Positions 43,364-56,022 of a stretch of DNA of 64,000 nucleotides are shown in pieces (the stretch's first letter is position 1; each line of letters opens with the position of its first letter). The stretch is from contig CM064420.1 of the NCBI GenBank assembly GCA_032690845.1, positions 57,772,707-57,836,706 on the forward strand. Direction: 5' to 3'. Under the pieces are notes generated by a model. That model made no database searches and had not been told where the DNA came from. It worked only from the letters and a program-made list of their open reading frames with translations. The position numbers and the translations under genes are program-made. Source of the stretch: Eleusine coracana subsp. coracana (Eukaryota; Streptophyta; Magnoliopsida; Poales; Poaceae).

Positions 43364-44667
43364 TCAGGCTTTGATTGTCACGCTGCACAGGCATGATCCT
43401 GATGGCTTCAGCTTAGATGTGCACCATTCAGAACCTACCGGGGCAGCAGGATCGTACACCATTGTCTGATACCCAGGCTCTTCTTGTAGTGAGAAAAGCA
43501 GCAACTTGTCATCATGTATCCCCAAGGAAAAACGAGTGCTTGAACTACCTGTAAGTGGCACTGGGATCTTCTGCCAAGAATTATCAGCTGGGTCAAAAAT
43601 TGCTAAAGACCTCTGGTTCTTCCACTCGATGCAGAAGAGCTTTTCACCAAGAACAGCATGAGACGTGACCATCACACAGCCATTCTTGACCTCACCCCAC
43701 GCATGGTTATTAGGATCATACACATCAACAAAGCGAGAATTGCCAATTGTGAAGCTTGAACGTCCACCCATAACATAAAGCTTTCCTTCAAAGCTGCAAC
43801 CAAAGCAACCCCACCTTGGCCTTCGTAGGCTCTCGACCAATGTCCATTTATTCTGTTCTGGGTCATAAACTTCAACGCTAGATAAATTATCACCATTTGG
43901 ACCAAATCCACCAGCAACATATATCACCCCGTTGACCTCTGCACAAGCGAAGTCACAACGAGCCACATTCATCTTGGCAAGCACAGTCCACCTGGGGAGA
44001 ATAAATGAATTAGCCTAAGAAGTCAAAATTGTGAGACACAATTCACATTTGAACAACATCAGTGTCTGGCTAGGTAAGTGTACTCAGATTATCTCAATAT
44101 GCTGGTCTAGCTTTGAATTTCATGACATCAGTAAGATCAACTTATATCAACATATTCTACCAGAGCATAAGAACTTTATTGATGTATGAGGATCCAAGCA
44201 TACCTGTTGAGGACAGAATCATATTGATACACCTCATCTAAAACACATTCCTTCCCATGGTCAGCAGCATAGCCAGCAAGAACTACAAGCTTCCCATCAA
44301 GGAGAACCACGCCAAACCCAGCTTTGGTTGGTCCAGGCATACACGGCAGGTTATGCCTTTCCCCTGAACCCCACAAAACCTCCCAGTGAGTCCCTTTTGC
44401 ATCAGCATCTGCAGCCAAGACATATACCATCTCGTCCAGCTTCCCAACCTCCTTTCTTACCGCTATCAGTTCCTTGCTCTCAAGGAAGGACATCCATCTC
44501 TTGGAAACTGCACCCATGACAGGGAAATGACTACGAGGGGCAAGGGCAAGACATATCTTTGCCAAATCTTCAGGCAAGCCTGGTATGAGAGCACAGTATG
44601 GATCGTTTTCCTCTAGGGGCATATGCTCTGAATAAAGCTTGGGCCGTGTTGGAGGCTTGAGCTGCAT
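43364..44667 (-). CDS. F-box/kelch-repeat protein
   Basis: Two coding exons, 44667-44204 and 43991-43364, join at an Arg codon to 363 codons. The start ATG (44667) lies one base past an acceptor (GTGTTAG), so the 5' UTR is spliced in from upstream. An F-box (about 28-70; LIPGLPEDLAKICLALAPRSHFPVMGAVSKRW) is followed by at least four kelch blades with diagnostic pairs such as VYVAGG, LYVMGGR and VDVYDPNNHAW. It should be a substrate-recognition subunit of an SCF (Skp1-Cullin-F-box) E3 ligase, with the propeller binding the target. Arabidopsis At1g67480 is a likely relative from memory. Other kelch F-box proteins act in phenylpropanoid control or light signalling, but no target is evident here. 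Confidence 0.9.
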
Positions 44668-46346
44668 TCTAACACAAAAGCACGTCTGTGATTGAATAAA
44701 CTGCTCTTGTGATCCAACAAATGCGAGCATCATGAGGTGCAGCAAAAGGCACCTTAATGTTCGCTTCCCCTTATCAACCAATAGTATAATATGTCGGTTG
44801 CTTCCAGTCTTTATATACTATAAATGACAATGGCTCAAACAGAGCGATTCGTGGAATCCGTCGCCAATGGGAATGGTCAGAGACAAAGGTTTGTATGATG
44901 CTGAAATGAGGTTCTTCAACTTTGATGTCTCTGTTTTCGTTATTCTTGCTTTCTCAAATGCCATCCGATGGTGAGAGACTGTAGAATGGGTTTTCCTGAT
45001 AGAATCAGCAGCGCTCTCTTTGTTGATGCTGTACAAACAGTTTCCCCCTTGACACATGGCCCCAATAGCTGCAGAAACAATATAACGTATGAAGAAGTTA
45101 GAAGAAAAAAAGCTGTAGTTGCTGATATCTTGAGAGGGAGAGGAAGAGGATGAGGTTCATGCCTATGTCCATATAATTTGGATGGCAGTTAGCCAGCAGT
45201 AGTATCCATTTTATGCAAAACTAATCACCTGCAGCCAAGAAATAAACTTAGTCCAAGGGGAAAAAAAGGACTTAGGCACGAGCTTTAACTGTGCCAAAAG
45301 CAGATATCCTAGGAGCAACTATTCTAAACAACTGCATGCTACTGTCTAAAAACTTGGAAATAACAGAATGAAATATCATTGCATCAGTGGCAAAAGTTTT
45401 GCATAAATCATGGGGATGCTTGGTTAGTGCCCTGGCCTGAGCGCCAATCTCAGCCTCAGGCGTCCAAAATCAGATGCATGAGCGCCGTGCCTCTCTTCGG
45501 CGCATCTGCCAGGGTAAAGAGTTAAAGACCAAACAAGCTAATATCTGTGTGCTTGATATCTTAAGTGGTATCACAAGAAAATAGAGCAAATATTTGTTGT
45601 ACGATAAATTGTTGTTTCCGGAATCTAGACACACCAACAAGCAGAATAAAATGCTATTTGAACACTGAGCCGTAGAAAGCATTCAATCTGATTAGAAAAA
45701 TGGTAAAGATTGGTACTCCACAAACAACAATCCTCATTCTCTACTCTATAACAATATTAAGATGTTTGACGCCCCATTCAGGGTTAAACTACATAAGATA
45801 ACTGAGCTAGGGGATCAGTGGTGTCAATGAGACAATAACAGGACACCATCTAACAATACCACAAAGGTTGTAGAAGTAACTAACAAGAGCCATCGGACAG
45901 GCCAAATATAAAGAAACAGGGGATTGGCACATTGGTTCAGCTCAATCCAAAATTTCTGAAAAACTAAGCTACTACTAAATTCCACTATGATACAAACAGG
46001 AACAAGATTTTATAATTTTGATTGGCCTCACAGCGAAGAGATGACTTCACACAGGCCATAACGAAACGAAATTCCGTCCAGGCAAGCAAAGCCAGAGCCT
46101 CCTTACCAGCGAAACGAAGGAATCCGAAACCCAAGCCCGAACGGATCTCCAATCCAGATTCCAGCAGCTTCCTGTGGCGACGAGGACGACGAGCACAAGA
46201 GGAAGAAGAGAGGCGCGGCAGCAGCGAAATGGAAGATAAGCGGATCTGGATCGAGGTGGAGGGAAGAGGAGAGACGACAGAACTTGGGCACGCGGTTGGT
46301 GAGCGGTGGATGAACACGGTTCCGCTCAACCGGGTAAACTTATATA
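44668..46346 (-). promoter_or_regulatory. Promoter, 5' UTR exon and long leader intron of the F-box/kelch gene
   Basis: A good TATA box, CTATATAAG on the minus strand (about 46338-46346), suggests a start near 46310. A GC-rich exon then runs to a donor CGCTG|GTAAGG at 46107, and an acceptor GTGTTAG ends at 44669, one base before the ATG. The leader intron would be about 1.4 kb. It contains no credible coding sequence. Confidence 0.55.
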
Positions 46347-46439
46347 GGAGGGCGGGCGTGGAGGCCAGTTCGAGCAATGACATTGACACCACGGATAATA
46401 ACAAAAAAAGAAAAGAAAAACGCTTTCTTCAAACTTAGC

Positions 46440-48725
46440 GTGTGTAAAAAATAAAATGTCCATTTTTCATATAAAAAATAGCCCCCTTTTTCCTACTTAT
46501 AACATATGTACAACCTCATTTTGCATCAAGCACGTTGTTTTATTCCTTTTTAGACTATGGAGAGAGTGGTTGGGGAGAAACCAAAGCTCGTTAATTTGAT
46601 AGTTTAATTTGATATCGTTGGAACTTTAAAATGGATCTTGTATAATGATGTTATAAGATTGTTCATAGTTCGAATAAAAAACTCATATTGGCAAGCTGAC
46701 TTGGTTCGATTTTAACCAGATAAGCTATATTTTTAGTTTGATTTGAGTAGGCTTTGTTTCTTGCATAATCAAATTCTGAAGTTTTGGAAGTGTGATATTT
46801 GGTGACATTTAATCTCTATTTGACGGCGAATAATTCGCATCATAACCTTTATGAGTTTAAACATAGATAGAAATTACTGTTTCATGTAAATCATTTCTAT
46901 GTCTAGCTTGTGAGCCCTAAGCTAGTAGCTCGCGAGCTTAATGAAACAAGCTAGGCTAGATTTTTTGCTTGTTTCATGAAGTATCGAGCTGAACGAACTC
47001 ATATGCAAAAAAGAGCTGGACTGAATCAAACCGAGCTGGCTCCACGTTCATCTCTACAAACACCTAACAAACGAAAATAAAATGATGGAGTAATAACATA
47101 GTAAGTTCATATGTATAAATTTGGTCATTGCTAGTTCAAATTAAGTGTTACAGCTCACATGCACGAAGGGATAAGAGCTTGCTACAATCTGAGTCACTAG
47201 CTTCATCTCGTAGTAGCGGTGGTTATCCTCTATTCCTTTCCTTAAGATAATCTAGTTGTGTCTCCTGACGTGTGTAGGTGATATGCATGGATTCACTCAC
47301 GGATAAGGCACATACTAATGTTCCTTTTCTTATATATTTCACCCTTAGTTTACTAATGCTGGCAAATGGCATTGACACTAACAAAACACACGTGTTATTT
47401 TTATCCAATTTGATTGAGTATGGTTGAAAGAAAAAGACAAATATACACACAGTCCCCTTCAGTTTTTAAGTGAATAGAATCAGTATAACTTCCATAACTG
47501 AAAGTGTTTTTCTGACACCATCCCGTGAAAAACCAAAGGAGTATGTAGTAAAAGAATAAATTAAAGCACATATAATTATTTGAAAGTATGTGTTAATGAT
47601 TAATGATCCTCATCAACCAACACTTTTTTTCAAGAATCCTCAACCAACTCTTATTAAGTTTCAGACTTGCGAAGGTTCCTCATGATAATTATTCACTATG
47701 GAAAATCCCCTATTTGCCGAGTACCTGAAACACTCGACAAAGCCAATATAGCACTTAGCAAAGTTGGGATGTGGAGTATCACTTATCCATGAGAAATGTC
47801 GTTACCACATGGTTGTTGATCGTCTTCTATGTGAATGTCTTTCAGAAAGCACCCTGTCTTAAGCAATTGATGTAATTTAATCACTGGGTTAGCACACGTG
47901 CTTAATGCTCCCATTACATAGTAACAGAAATTAATTGAAATTCCAATGAGATAGCAGAGATACTGCTGACGTGTTTGTTATGTGCAAGTAGCAGGGTTGC
48001 GTGTGAGCTCCAGCATCTGGTCACCGAGATATGCGTATCAAATGATCAAGTTGCACTATCTGATTGGATTTGTTAGTTGTGTGGAGGACCAGGCGAGCAG
48101 GATAGTCGCAGTCTATCTGAGGAAGGCCATAGCCGGGGAGTTGTAGGGGGACCTCCATCGGTCCATCCTTCAGGCTGCAAAATTGTTTGAAGTTATAGTC
48201 AAAGTTTCTGGTTTTGTGGCTTGCAGTGAGTGCAGTGAAGAAGTCAAAGATCGCATGAGATTCACTCGGCTACTATATATATCCTTATAACTAACTTATC
48301 TGTGCAAAGATTCCAATTGTGTAGTATCTCTCAGTTGGACGCGTCTCTAGTTCTTCCTGTATACTCTGGATGAGTGGATGATTCGGAATTCAATAAAAAG
48401 AGAAAAATATTTTTCTTGTGTGGGAGTGGGATGACGTTTACAAGACGTCTATGCAATTGCAAATTCAAATTAAACGTCGTTTTTTTCTTTTTCTGACCAG
48501 CAATATAAGTGTATGGTGAAAAAAAAAAGTAGTGCGGCACATATTTATTTAAAAGGATTTTGGTGCTGATTAATAGAAACATCGTTATATTGATCACAAA
48601 ATAATATTAACTATTAATTAAGTTATTATCAAGGCTAATCAGGCTTTATGAAGTTCAACGTCAAAAGCATCAGTTGTTGTACAACAAGCTCTCTTCGATT
48701 TCCACGTAAGCTGGACGTTTTCCAT
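46440..48725. other. Intergenic DNA, AT-rich, with a small CACTA-like scrap
   Basis: No gene found. At about 47705-47765 the text ccctatttgccgagtacctg...actcgacaaagcc resembles the TTTGCCGAGTG/CACTCGGCAAA subterminal repeats of grass CACTA elements, but no termini are present. Confidence 0.4.
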
Positions 48726-48738
48726 GAAAGTGGGATCT

Positions 48739-49478
48739 TTTTTTTTTTGAAATTAAGGCAGGAGCACTGTCATTCATTAAGGTAGAATGAGAAAATTACA
48801 ACCGATAGGTACAAGTTCTAAGCCCAACAGAATGGACATGCAGAACCTGACAATAAAAAAAAATAATAACATAGAACCATTTGGACAACACAACCACCTG
48901 AAATTCAACTCACACGTAAACTACACCCGAAAAAGCATCTTTTTTGTGGCAACAAGCATGCTCCATTCCAACAAACAAGCCATGACAAGAGCCTCCCTTT
49001 TTGGTTAGCAACAAATAGAAGGCGTGTCGACGAGGTAGCTCATGATCTTCAATAGAACCCCTAGGCAACTTGGCTAGTAGCGGCACCCTACAACGCCTAC
49101 AACTCTTTTTCACTCACCATGGAGTTGTCCTTGTGGCTGATTCTCTTCTTTTTCTTCTCTGTCAATTCTGTGAGCTTCTTGACTACCTGCATAAACATGG
49201 CCAGCTCGTACAGTTTCTTAAAAGCTTTAAAGTTGTTGACATGATCTGGTTTCAAGGTCAAATCACCACCCTGATTATCTTTCTTACGAAAGATCCACTT
49301 CTTTGTTAGCAAATCCCTGACCACCTTGATTTTAAACCTTGGTTTTTTAGTGCAATGCCGATTGCCCCCCAAACTTCAGCAATTATTTTCTTCTTAGATG
49401 ATGTGTGCAGAGTGGAGGAGGATAGAGGAGCTACCACATTCTGCTTGAAGTTGCTTAAAGCTTGGATCAGTTGATGAC
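48739..49478 (-). mobile_element. Retroposed 740-bp segment with 13-bp target duplication
   Basis: GAAAGTGGGATCT stands at 48726-48738 and again at 49479-49491. On the minus strand the inserted DNA ends in an A run (48749-48739) preceded by CCTTAATTTC, like a LINE-mobilised sequence. A minus-strand ORF of 91 codons (49372-49097) is Lys-rich and unlike anything I recognise. It could be a truncated L1 3' end or a processed copy of a host RNA. Confidence 0.75.
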
Positions 49479-49589
49479 GAAAGTGGGATCTGTCCCAACG
49501 AAAATTCTTTTGATTATAGATGCGTGCTAGTGTGTGTGTGCGCGCGCGCGTGGTTGGTGCGAGAAGGAAATCAAGTCATCAGGAGTAGT

Positions 49590-50850
49590 TGCAATTGCAA
49601 AGGGAGTAGTAATACAGTATGAGCTAGGGGAGGGCGTGTGTGGTGTAGGTAGCCTTGTATTCGGTGTTGAGACTTTGAGAGTGTAACACGTACAGATGTG
49701 AAGAATAATAGCACATGGCAGAAACACCTCGAGGTTTTACAAGGACTTGGTCGCGTGGACTTGGGGGAGTGACAATTGAGCATACGCATCCACGATGATG
49801 AAAAGAAGAAGAGATGAGCTAATGATAAAGAGTGGAAACTTGTGGCATACCAAGAGATAGATGGCCTCGGAGGTTATCCGAATGCGGCCGTGTAAGTTGT
49901 ACATCGGTCGCCCGGTATACACGTAGCGTGGGTGAATCGTGTGGTGCCACGAGCTAGACTTTTTTTTTTTGTTTTTTGTGAGCATAGGCAGGCTATCTTG
50001 AAAGATCTTTTTCGTCATATTCAAGAGTTTCCCTCGGTACCTTTACTATAACCACGCTACTAATAGTCCTGCCTTGGAACATTGTGCGATACGTGCCGGA
50101 AAAAGGATGGATTGGGTGAAAAGGACGACGAACACATGGAGCAAGAAGCGGGGGCAAAGAAAGGATGGAATGATAAGCAAGTAGCTTTTTGGTTGCGGCC
50201 GGCAACTGCAGTGTGGTTGGTTGTTGTGCGAAGGAGACCCAAACTTACATAGTAGTATTTGCAATTGCAACATAGTAGTATGAGAAAGCTAGGGGAGGCG
50301 TGTGTGGTGGAGGTAGCCTATATAAAAGCTTCTTTTGGTGTTGAAACTTTGAGAGGGAGATATACATGTCAATTTTGCTTGGAGGTACGGTGAGCCAAAA
50401 TTGGCAGCGAACGAAGGTTGTTGTACTACATCATCAGCTGCACGGTACACATATATCATAAGCCATAGAGGCATGGGACATGGCAGACGCTGATGCCACT
50501 AGCTGAACTTCCATAAATCAGGTGTAGTAGCTGTGGGTGGTTGGTTCGTCTCCCTCTCGTCCCTAACTCTTTTCCGGTACTTTCTTTTTTGTTTCTGTGA
50601 ACAAGAGGCTACATATTCACCCAAGGATAATCGTTGCGTCGCATTCAACAGTTTCTCTCAATCGTTGCTACAGTAGTAGCTAGCCCCTCCGTTGGAACAT
50701 TGTGCGATGCGTGCCGGAAAAAAGGACGGATGTGTGAAATTGAAAAGAAGGATGGATGGAGCTAGGCGAGAAGCCGGACAAAAGAAAGAAAGGATGGGAC
50801 GATAAGCAAGGACGGAGCCTCCCCTTTTGGTTGCTGCCGGCAACTGCAGG
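49590..50850. repeat. Diverged tandem duplication, unit about 0.65 kb
   Basis: The stretch from gcaattgcaaa...agctaggggagggcgtgtgtggtg (about 49590) to ggttgcggccggcaactgcag (about 50212) recurs from about 50258 to 50848 in the same order. Shared landmarks are tagcc...ggtgttga(a/g)actttgagag, cattgtgcgat(a/g)cgtgccgg and the AGGATGG...GATAAGCAAG block. No coding sequence is evident. Confidence 0.7.
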
Positions 50851-53800
50851 CCCCTCGTCGTCGCCCGTGGGACCCGCCCGACCCACCCACACGCGGAGAA
50901 GAGAAGAATCGTCACCGTCCGTCCCAATCAGCGCAGCCGGCCTCCCCACTCCCCAGCAATAATTGCGGATTCGTTCGGTCGCCACGCCCCTTCCTTTCCT
51001 CCCGCTTTCTTGGCCATGATACGGGTGCGCCGTCGGTGATTTTTTAAATAGATATAGAGAGCTTTTACACACTACTTAAAATAGATAGAGAGTTGATTGA
51101 CAACGGCTGCGGCCATTTGCCGACTTGCAATATGCCCTCAAATCCCGTCCGATCTAGCAGGAGCGATGCCTTCAGGGCTCAGTGCGAATCCAAACGAGCA
51201 GGGGAATTTTGCATATACACCGTTTGAAGTCCCAAGCATCCTGTCAGCTACTACTGTTTTAGTCCGTTTGCCATCGGAGCCGCTGCCGGCGGCAACGACA
51301 TACGACTTTATACCTTTGTGAGGACTAGTCAATGCTAAAAGAGCCGTGACAAATGCAAAAATTGCAAGTTGCAACACACTGCTGGCCCATTTCGCTACGG
51401 AAATCCTCTTTTCTTTCTCTCTCGAGCTAGGCCCACAATCTCGCCAAGGCCCATTGCAGAAAGGGTCTAAGATTAATTCTTGTCCTGCGGTCCTGCCATT
51501 GCTTACAGTTACACACCAAAGTGTAACAAGGTTATTCGGTTCGTTGTAGCCTTCTCCCTCAGTCCGTACATTTTGAACGGAAAGAAAACATACATTTGTG
51601 CTAGTGTCAGCCTACTTGCAGCGCGACACCAATCCAATGAAAAATGTATCTTTATATATATATATATATATACAAGTCTAACAACGCTACGAATGAAGCA
51701 CACGGGAGGCCTCCACATCACTCAGACTCAGTGAATTGACACGAGAAACGTTCAGGTGCTACCGGTCTCTATGATGTTACCGTGTTATCATTCTAAATAT
51801 GCATGTTTATAATTGTCTAAAAATTACAACAAAAATATAGACACATAGCTAATATCATCTTCTAACATTATATAACCCGCAACGAAAACATATACAAGCT
51901 ATAAAAAAAAGAAAAGAAATCTGGGTTATAACTGTTCATATGCAACCCATTACTATTCAAATGCTGATTTTTCTTTTTTTGTTTCTCCTTATACAAGCAT
52001 TACTTGCACATAAAATTTTACATAATTGTAGATGGTTGCAACCTCTATCCATCTATAATTTTGTAAAATTTTACATGTACAGTTCACGGTAGCACCTAAT
52101 CTGATGGTAACACAGAAACCTTTCTCGAATTAGCACATGTCGGACTTCAGCAAGTCATCGGATCCTATCGAAGCCAACATTCAATGATGGAGAGTTGCTC
52201 AATAGCAATCCATTTTGATCAATTGGCTTAGACAGGCTACGTCGACGAAAGAAGCATTTGTCAGTCTGCTAAAAAGCACGACATGGAGAAGTTTGAGCGA
52301 ACCACTCGAGCCCCTCTTCCCCATCACTCCCACGTTCTAACTCTTTTAAAGCACAAATATTTTTGGAATAAGCAGGACACAAGAATTAAAAAATGTATTT
52401 TAATATTTCAATTTTTTAAAAGAAATAAAAGCATTTATCATATTGTATATATGGTATAAACTAAACATCTCAGCATAATTTTTTTATTGGTTCCTTTATA
52501 CGCTCTTGTAAAATGCTAAATTTGAACCATAATTATATCTCTACTATGTCTCTATAATGAGATAATACACAAATATCTTTGGTTTCCCTACTATATTGTC
52601 TCTATAGTGAGCTTATACAAATTTGAACCAGATATTATATCTCAAGTAAGTTAAACAAAAACATTCAATAGTCCATGAGCTTGGAATTCTCTGGCTTAGT
52701 GACTAACTCTACTCAATAACTTTGTATGCTAATTGATTTGATATTAATGTGTATCAATATTTCTATTTTGTTCTAAGATTCATTATATCCCATTTTTTAC
52801 TAACATTTTAATTTGACATCATTGTTATTATTCAAGCTTATGGACACGTAAAATATGCTTTATAAATTTGTTTCTAGAGAAGTAAATATTGAGTTTTTTG
52901 AGATTTGAAGAATCACAACAATACATATAATAACTGAGTTCAGAGAAATTAAAGTTGTATACGTACATGCTTTATTAGTTTGTGCTTCTCATGCTTTAGT
53001 AGCCAAGTTGAGATTTGGGTTGTGAGATTTTGATATATTTAATCACAATCTTATAAATTTTTATTTTTCATTGCATAGCTTAAATAGATACATGTATCTA
53101 ACTTATTTTGTTTCAATAATTTATAGTCAAATTCGGAACTTCAACCTGACAAAAAACATTGAATTAGATATAATCTTAATGATGCATTTTTGACTCACAT
53201 CATATCATTAACTCAATAAGTCTATTAATCTTTTAATTAATGCAGCACAAGTTTTTCATATGATTTGTTAAATACAACCACATATAAACTCCATCAACAA
53301 TATGACTAGAAGTCTCTTAATATGAAATCAGGGCTATTTTGTGTGAATATGAAACAAAATCGATAGGACAACACTATAAGGGTATCATTACAATATCCAA
53401 GACTGCTGTGATCAAACAAAATATCTGGACTAAATAAAGTGTATAATGCGATGAAGATAACTCTAGAAGGTTGCATCGCATCTTCAAACTGAGCTTACTT
53501 GTCCCGTTAAATTTTAAAGTAAGGCGTGAGAGGTTATCATATTTGTACTTGTACCTACACTGTCTCTGTCCCGAGGAAAAATACTCCTAAATCACTTCCC
53601 ACAGGTTGCCATTGGACCATTGATCGAAACTGTGAAGGGGTTGTCACGGCCGGCCGTGGCTGGCCGGCACACAGGCTTCCCAAGTTCTTTGCTTTTTTTC
53701 TTCATGGTAAATACTTCCCGCGTTCTTTAAGCTGAAAGATAGCAAGTGCCGAGGATTCAGTTCAGAGTCACGCGAATCGACACGCCTGCAGCCTGCTCCG

Positions 53801-53982
53801 TGGACGACGGCTCGCTTGACCCCGTGACGACTCGTCTCGTCCACCGCGCGCGCACAGACTGTGCGACGACCCAACGCAGCGGTCAAAGAAGGGCAGCGAG
53901 CGGGCGGGCCGGCCGGCAGCGTGACACTCGCGTTATCCCCCTCAAGCAAAGCAATCCCCCCTTCCCTCCACCGGAGGCGGCG
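50850..53982. other. Intergenic DNA and EXO70 upstream region
   Basis: AT-rich apart from short GC-richer patches at 50850-51010 and 51100-51300. A (TA)n run lies at 51653-51672. The 11-bp pair AGGTGCTACCG (51754-51764) and its complement (52087-52097) may bound an old MITE. GC content rises sharply from about 53750 into the EXO70 leader. Confidence 0.45.
51754..52097. repeat. Candidate MITE or foldback bounded by AGGTGCTACCG
   Basis: AGGTGCTACCG at 51754-51764 is exactly inverted at 52087-52097, 344 bp overall. No target duplication and no further terminal match are seen. Confidence 0.35.
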
Positions 53983-56022
53983 ATGTCGGCGGCGCCCGCC
54001 CCGTCCCAGCCAGAATCTCCCTCCGCCGCGGCGGCGGGCGGCGGCGGCGACAAGGTCCTCGCCGCAGCGCAGCACATCGTCAAGTCCCTCGCCACCTCGA
54101 AGAACGCCGCGGACGACATGATCCGCATCCTCTCCGGCTTCGACAACCGCCTCTCCTCCATCACCAGCGACCTCTTCCCCTCCCCTGACCCCTCCGCCTC
54201 CTCCCCCGACGAATCCTCCGAGATCTCCGCCGCCGCCTTCGACGCCGCGGAGGAGCTCATCCAGCTCTGGGACGCCACCCCGGAGGCGCTCGTCTTCGAG
54301 GCCCCCGAGGACGACGTCGCGCAGTACCTCGCCGCGGTCGACGCCGCCGTCGACCACCTCGCCCGCGGCGGCGGCGGCGCCGCGCGGGCCGGCGTCGCCG
54401 TCCAGCTCGTCATGGCCCGGCTCGAGGAGGAGCTGCGCCACCTCATGGTCCGCCACGCCGTCCCGCTGGACCCCACGGGCCTCTTCTTCTCGCTCCGCCG
54501 CCTCTCGCTCGAGTCCATGTCGCTCGACGACCTCACCGCCTCCCCGGACCTCGACGCCGCCACGCCGCACAGCATCGGGGGGGACCCGCCGGAAACCGCG
54601 CGGGGGGCGGCGCTGAACCCGTTCGCCGACGACCAGGTGTTCGACCCCGTCCGCCCCGAGGCAGTCGACGACCTCCGCGCTGTCGCCGACCGGATGGCGC
54701 GCGCGGGCTACGCGCGCGAGCTCGCCGACGCCTACTGCGCCGTCCGCCGCGACCTGCTCGACGAGTACCTCTCCGTGCTCGGCGTCGAGCGCCTCAGCAT
54801 AGACGAGGTGCAGCGAGTCGAGTGGAAGCAGCTCAACGATAAGATGAAGAAGTGGGTGCACGGGGTCAAGACCGTCGTGCGCGTGCTGCTCGCTGGGGAG
54901 CGCCGACTCTGCGATCAGGTGCTCGCTGCCTCAGACCACCTCAGGGAGGAGTGCTTCATTGAATCCACCAAAGGATGCATTATGCAGATTCTCAATTTTG
55001 GTGATGCCGTTGCGCTCTGTCCCCGCTCGCCGGAAAAGGTTCCTCGGCTCCTCGACATGTACGACGCTCTTGCGGAGGTGATCCCTGAAATGAAGGATTT
55101 GTGCTTGGGCAGTTCTGGGGATGGCGTTATCAGTGATGTGCAGACGATTCTCGATAGGCTTGGGGATGCTGTGAGGGGCAATTTGTTCGAGTTCGGGAAG
55201 GTTTTGCAGGGGGAGACCTCGCGGAAGGCGATGACGGCTGGAGAGATTCACCCGATGACACGCTATGTCATGAACTATTTGAGGTTGCTGGTTGTTTACA
55301 GTGAGACTCTTGATACCCTGTTGGATGAAGACAGCAGTGATCACAGTCCTTTCCCAAGTTCTGAAGATCAGGATGAGGAACACCTGGAGACCATGACCCC
55401 TCTTGGAAGGCGCCTCCTTAAGCTCATATCTTATTTGGAGGCCAATTTGGAGGAGAAATCTAAGCTTTATGAAGATGCTTCCCTTGAGTGCATATTTGCC
55501 ATGAACAATCTGCTCTATATTGTTCAGAAGGTAAAGGATTCTGAGCTCGGAAAAATTTTAGGTGATCACTGGATAAAGAGGAGGAATGGTAAGATTCGAC
55601 AGTATTCAAAGAGTTACCTAAGGACCTCTTGGACCAGAATCTTGTCTTATCTCAAGGATGATGGCCATGCCCATGGGAGTGGGAGTGGGAGTGGAAGCCG
55701 GAGCGGAAGCGGCAGTGGGCATTCAAGTTCTAGGATGTCTATCAAGGACAAATTCAAGAACTTCAATTTGGCCTTTGAGGAACTTTACAAGAACCAGACA
55801 CTATGGAAAGTTCCAGATCCTCAGCTCCGGGAAGAGCTGAAAATATCGATATCTGAAAATGTCATTCCAGCATATCGTGCCTTTTTGGGCAGATACGGTA
55901 GTCAAGTTGATGGGGGACGATATCCAGGAAAATATGTAAAGTACAGCCCAGAGGATTTGGAGGACCAGCTCTCTGATTTATTTGAGGGGTCACCAGGTTC
56001 TGCCAACCACTCTAGGAGATGA
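53983..56022 (+). CDS. Exocyst subunit EXO70 family protein
   Basis: A single exon of 679 codons. The ATG at 53983 (GCGGCGATGTC) starts MSAAPAPS; the frame stays open upstream but that part is leader-like. The N-terminal third (DKVLAAAQHIVKSLATSKNAADDMIRILSGFDNRL, then AAEELIQLWDA) is the helical start of plant EXO70s. From about 290 comes the EXO70 domain, with KGCIMQILNFGDAVAL, MTRYVMNYLRLL, LYIVQKVKDSELGKILGD and a C-terminus with KYVKYSPEDLEDQLSDLFEG. A Gly/Ser repeat (about 563-580) interrupts it in a loop position. EXO70 tethers secretory vesicles to the plasma membrane by binding phospholipids, and plant paralogues serve growth, autophagy and immunity. Subgroup (B, C or D) was not settled. 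The 5' half is very GC-rich, as in many grass genes. Confidence 0.95.
   Translation: MSAAPAPSQPESPSAAAAGGGGDKVLAAAQHIVKSLATSKNAADDMIRILSGFDNRLSSITSDLFPSPDPSASSPDESSEISAAAFDAAEELIQLWDATPEALVFEAPEDDVAQYLAAVDAAVDHLARGGGGAARAGVAVQLVMARLEEELRHLMVRHAVPLDPTGLFFSLRRLSLESMSLDDLTASPDLDAATPHSIGGDPPETARGAALNPFADDQVFDPVRPEAVDDLRAVADRMARAGYARELADAYCAVRRDLLDEYLSVLGVERLSIDEVQRVEWKQLNDKMKKWVHGVKTVVRVLLAGERRLCDQVLAASDHLREECFIESTKGCIMQILNFGDAVALCPRSPEKVPRLLDMYDALAEVIPEMKDLCLGSSGDGVISDVQTILDRLGDAVRGNLFEFGKVLQGETSRKAMTAGEIHPMTRYVMNYLRLLVVYSETLDTLLDEDSSDHSPFPSSEDQDEEHLETMTPLGRRLLKLISYLEANLEEKSKLYEDASLECIFAMNNLLYIVQKVKDSELGKILGDHWIKRRNGKIRQYSKSYLRTSWTRILSYLKDDGHAHGSGSGSGSRSGSGSGHSSSRMSIKDKFKNFNLAFEELYKNQTLWKVPDPQLREELKISISENVIPAYRAFLGRYGSQVDGGRYPGKYVKYSPEDLEDQLSDLFEGSPGSANHSRR

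Noticed and set aside
53644..54861. 405-codon minus-strand ORF opposite EXO70
   Set aside because: It is an antisense shadow of GC-rich EXO70 coding DNA with Gly/Val/Glu bias and no recognisable domain.
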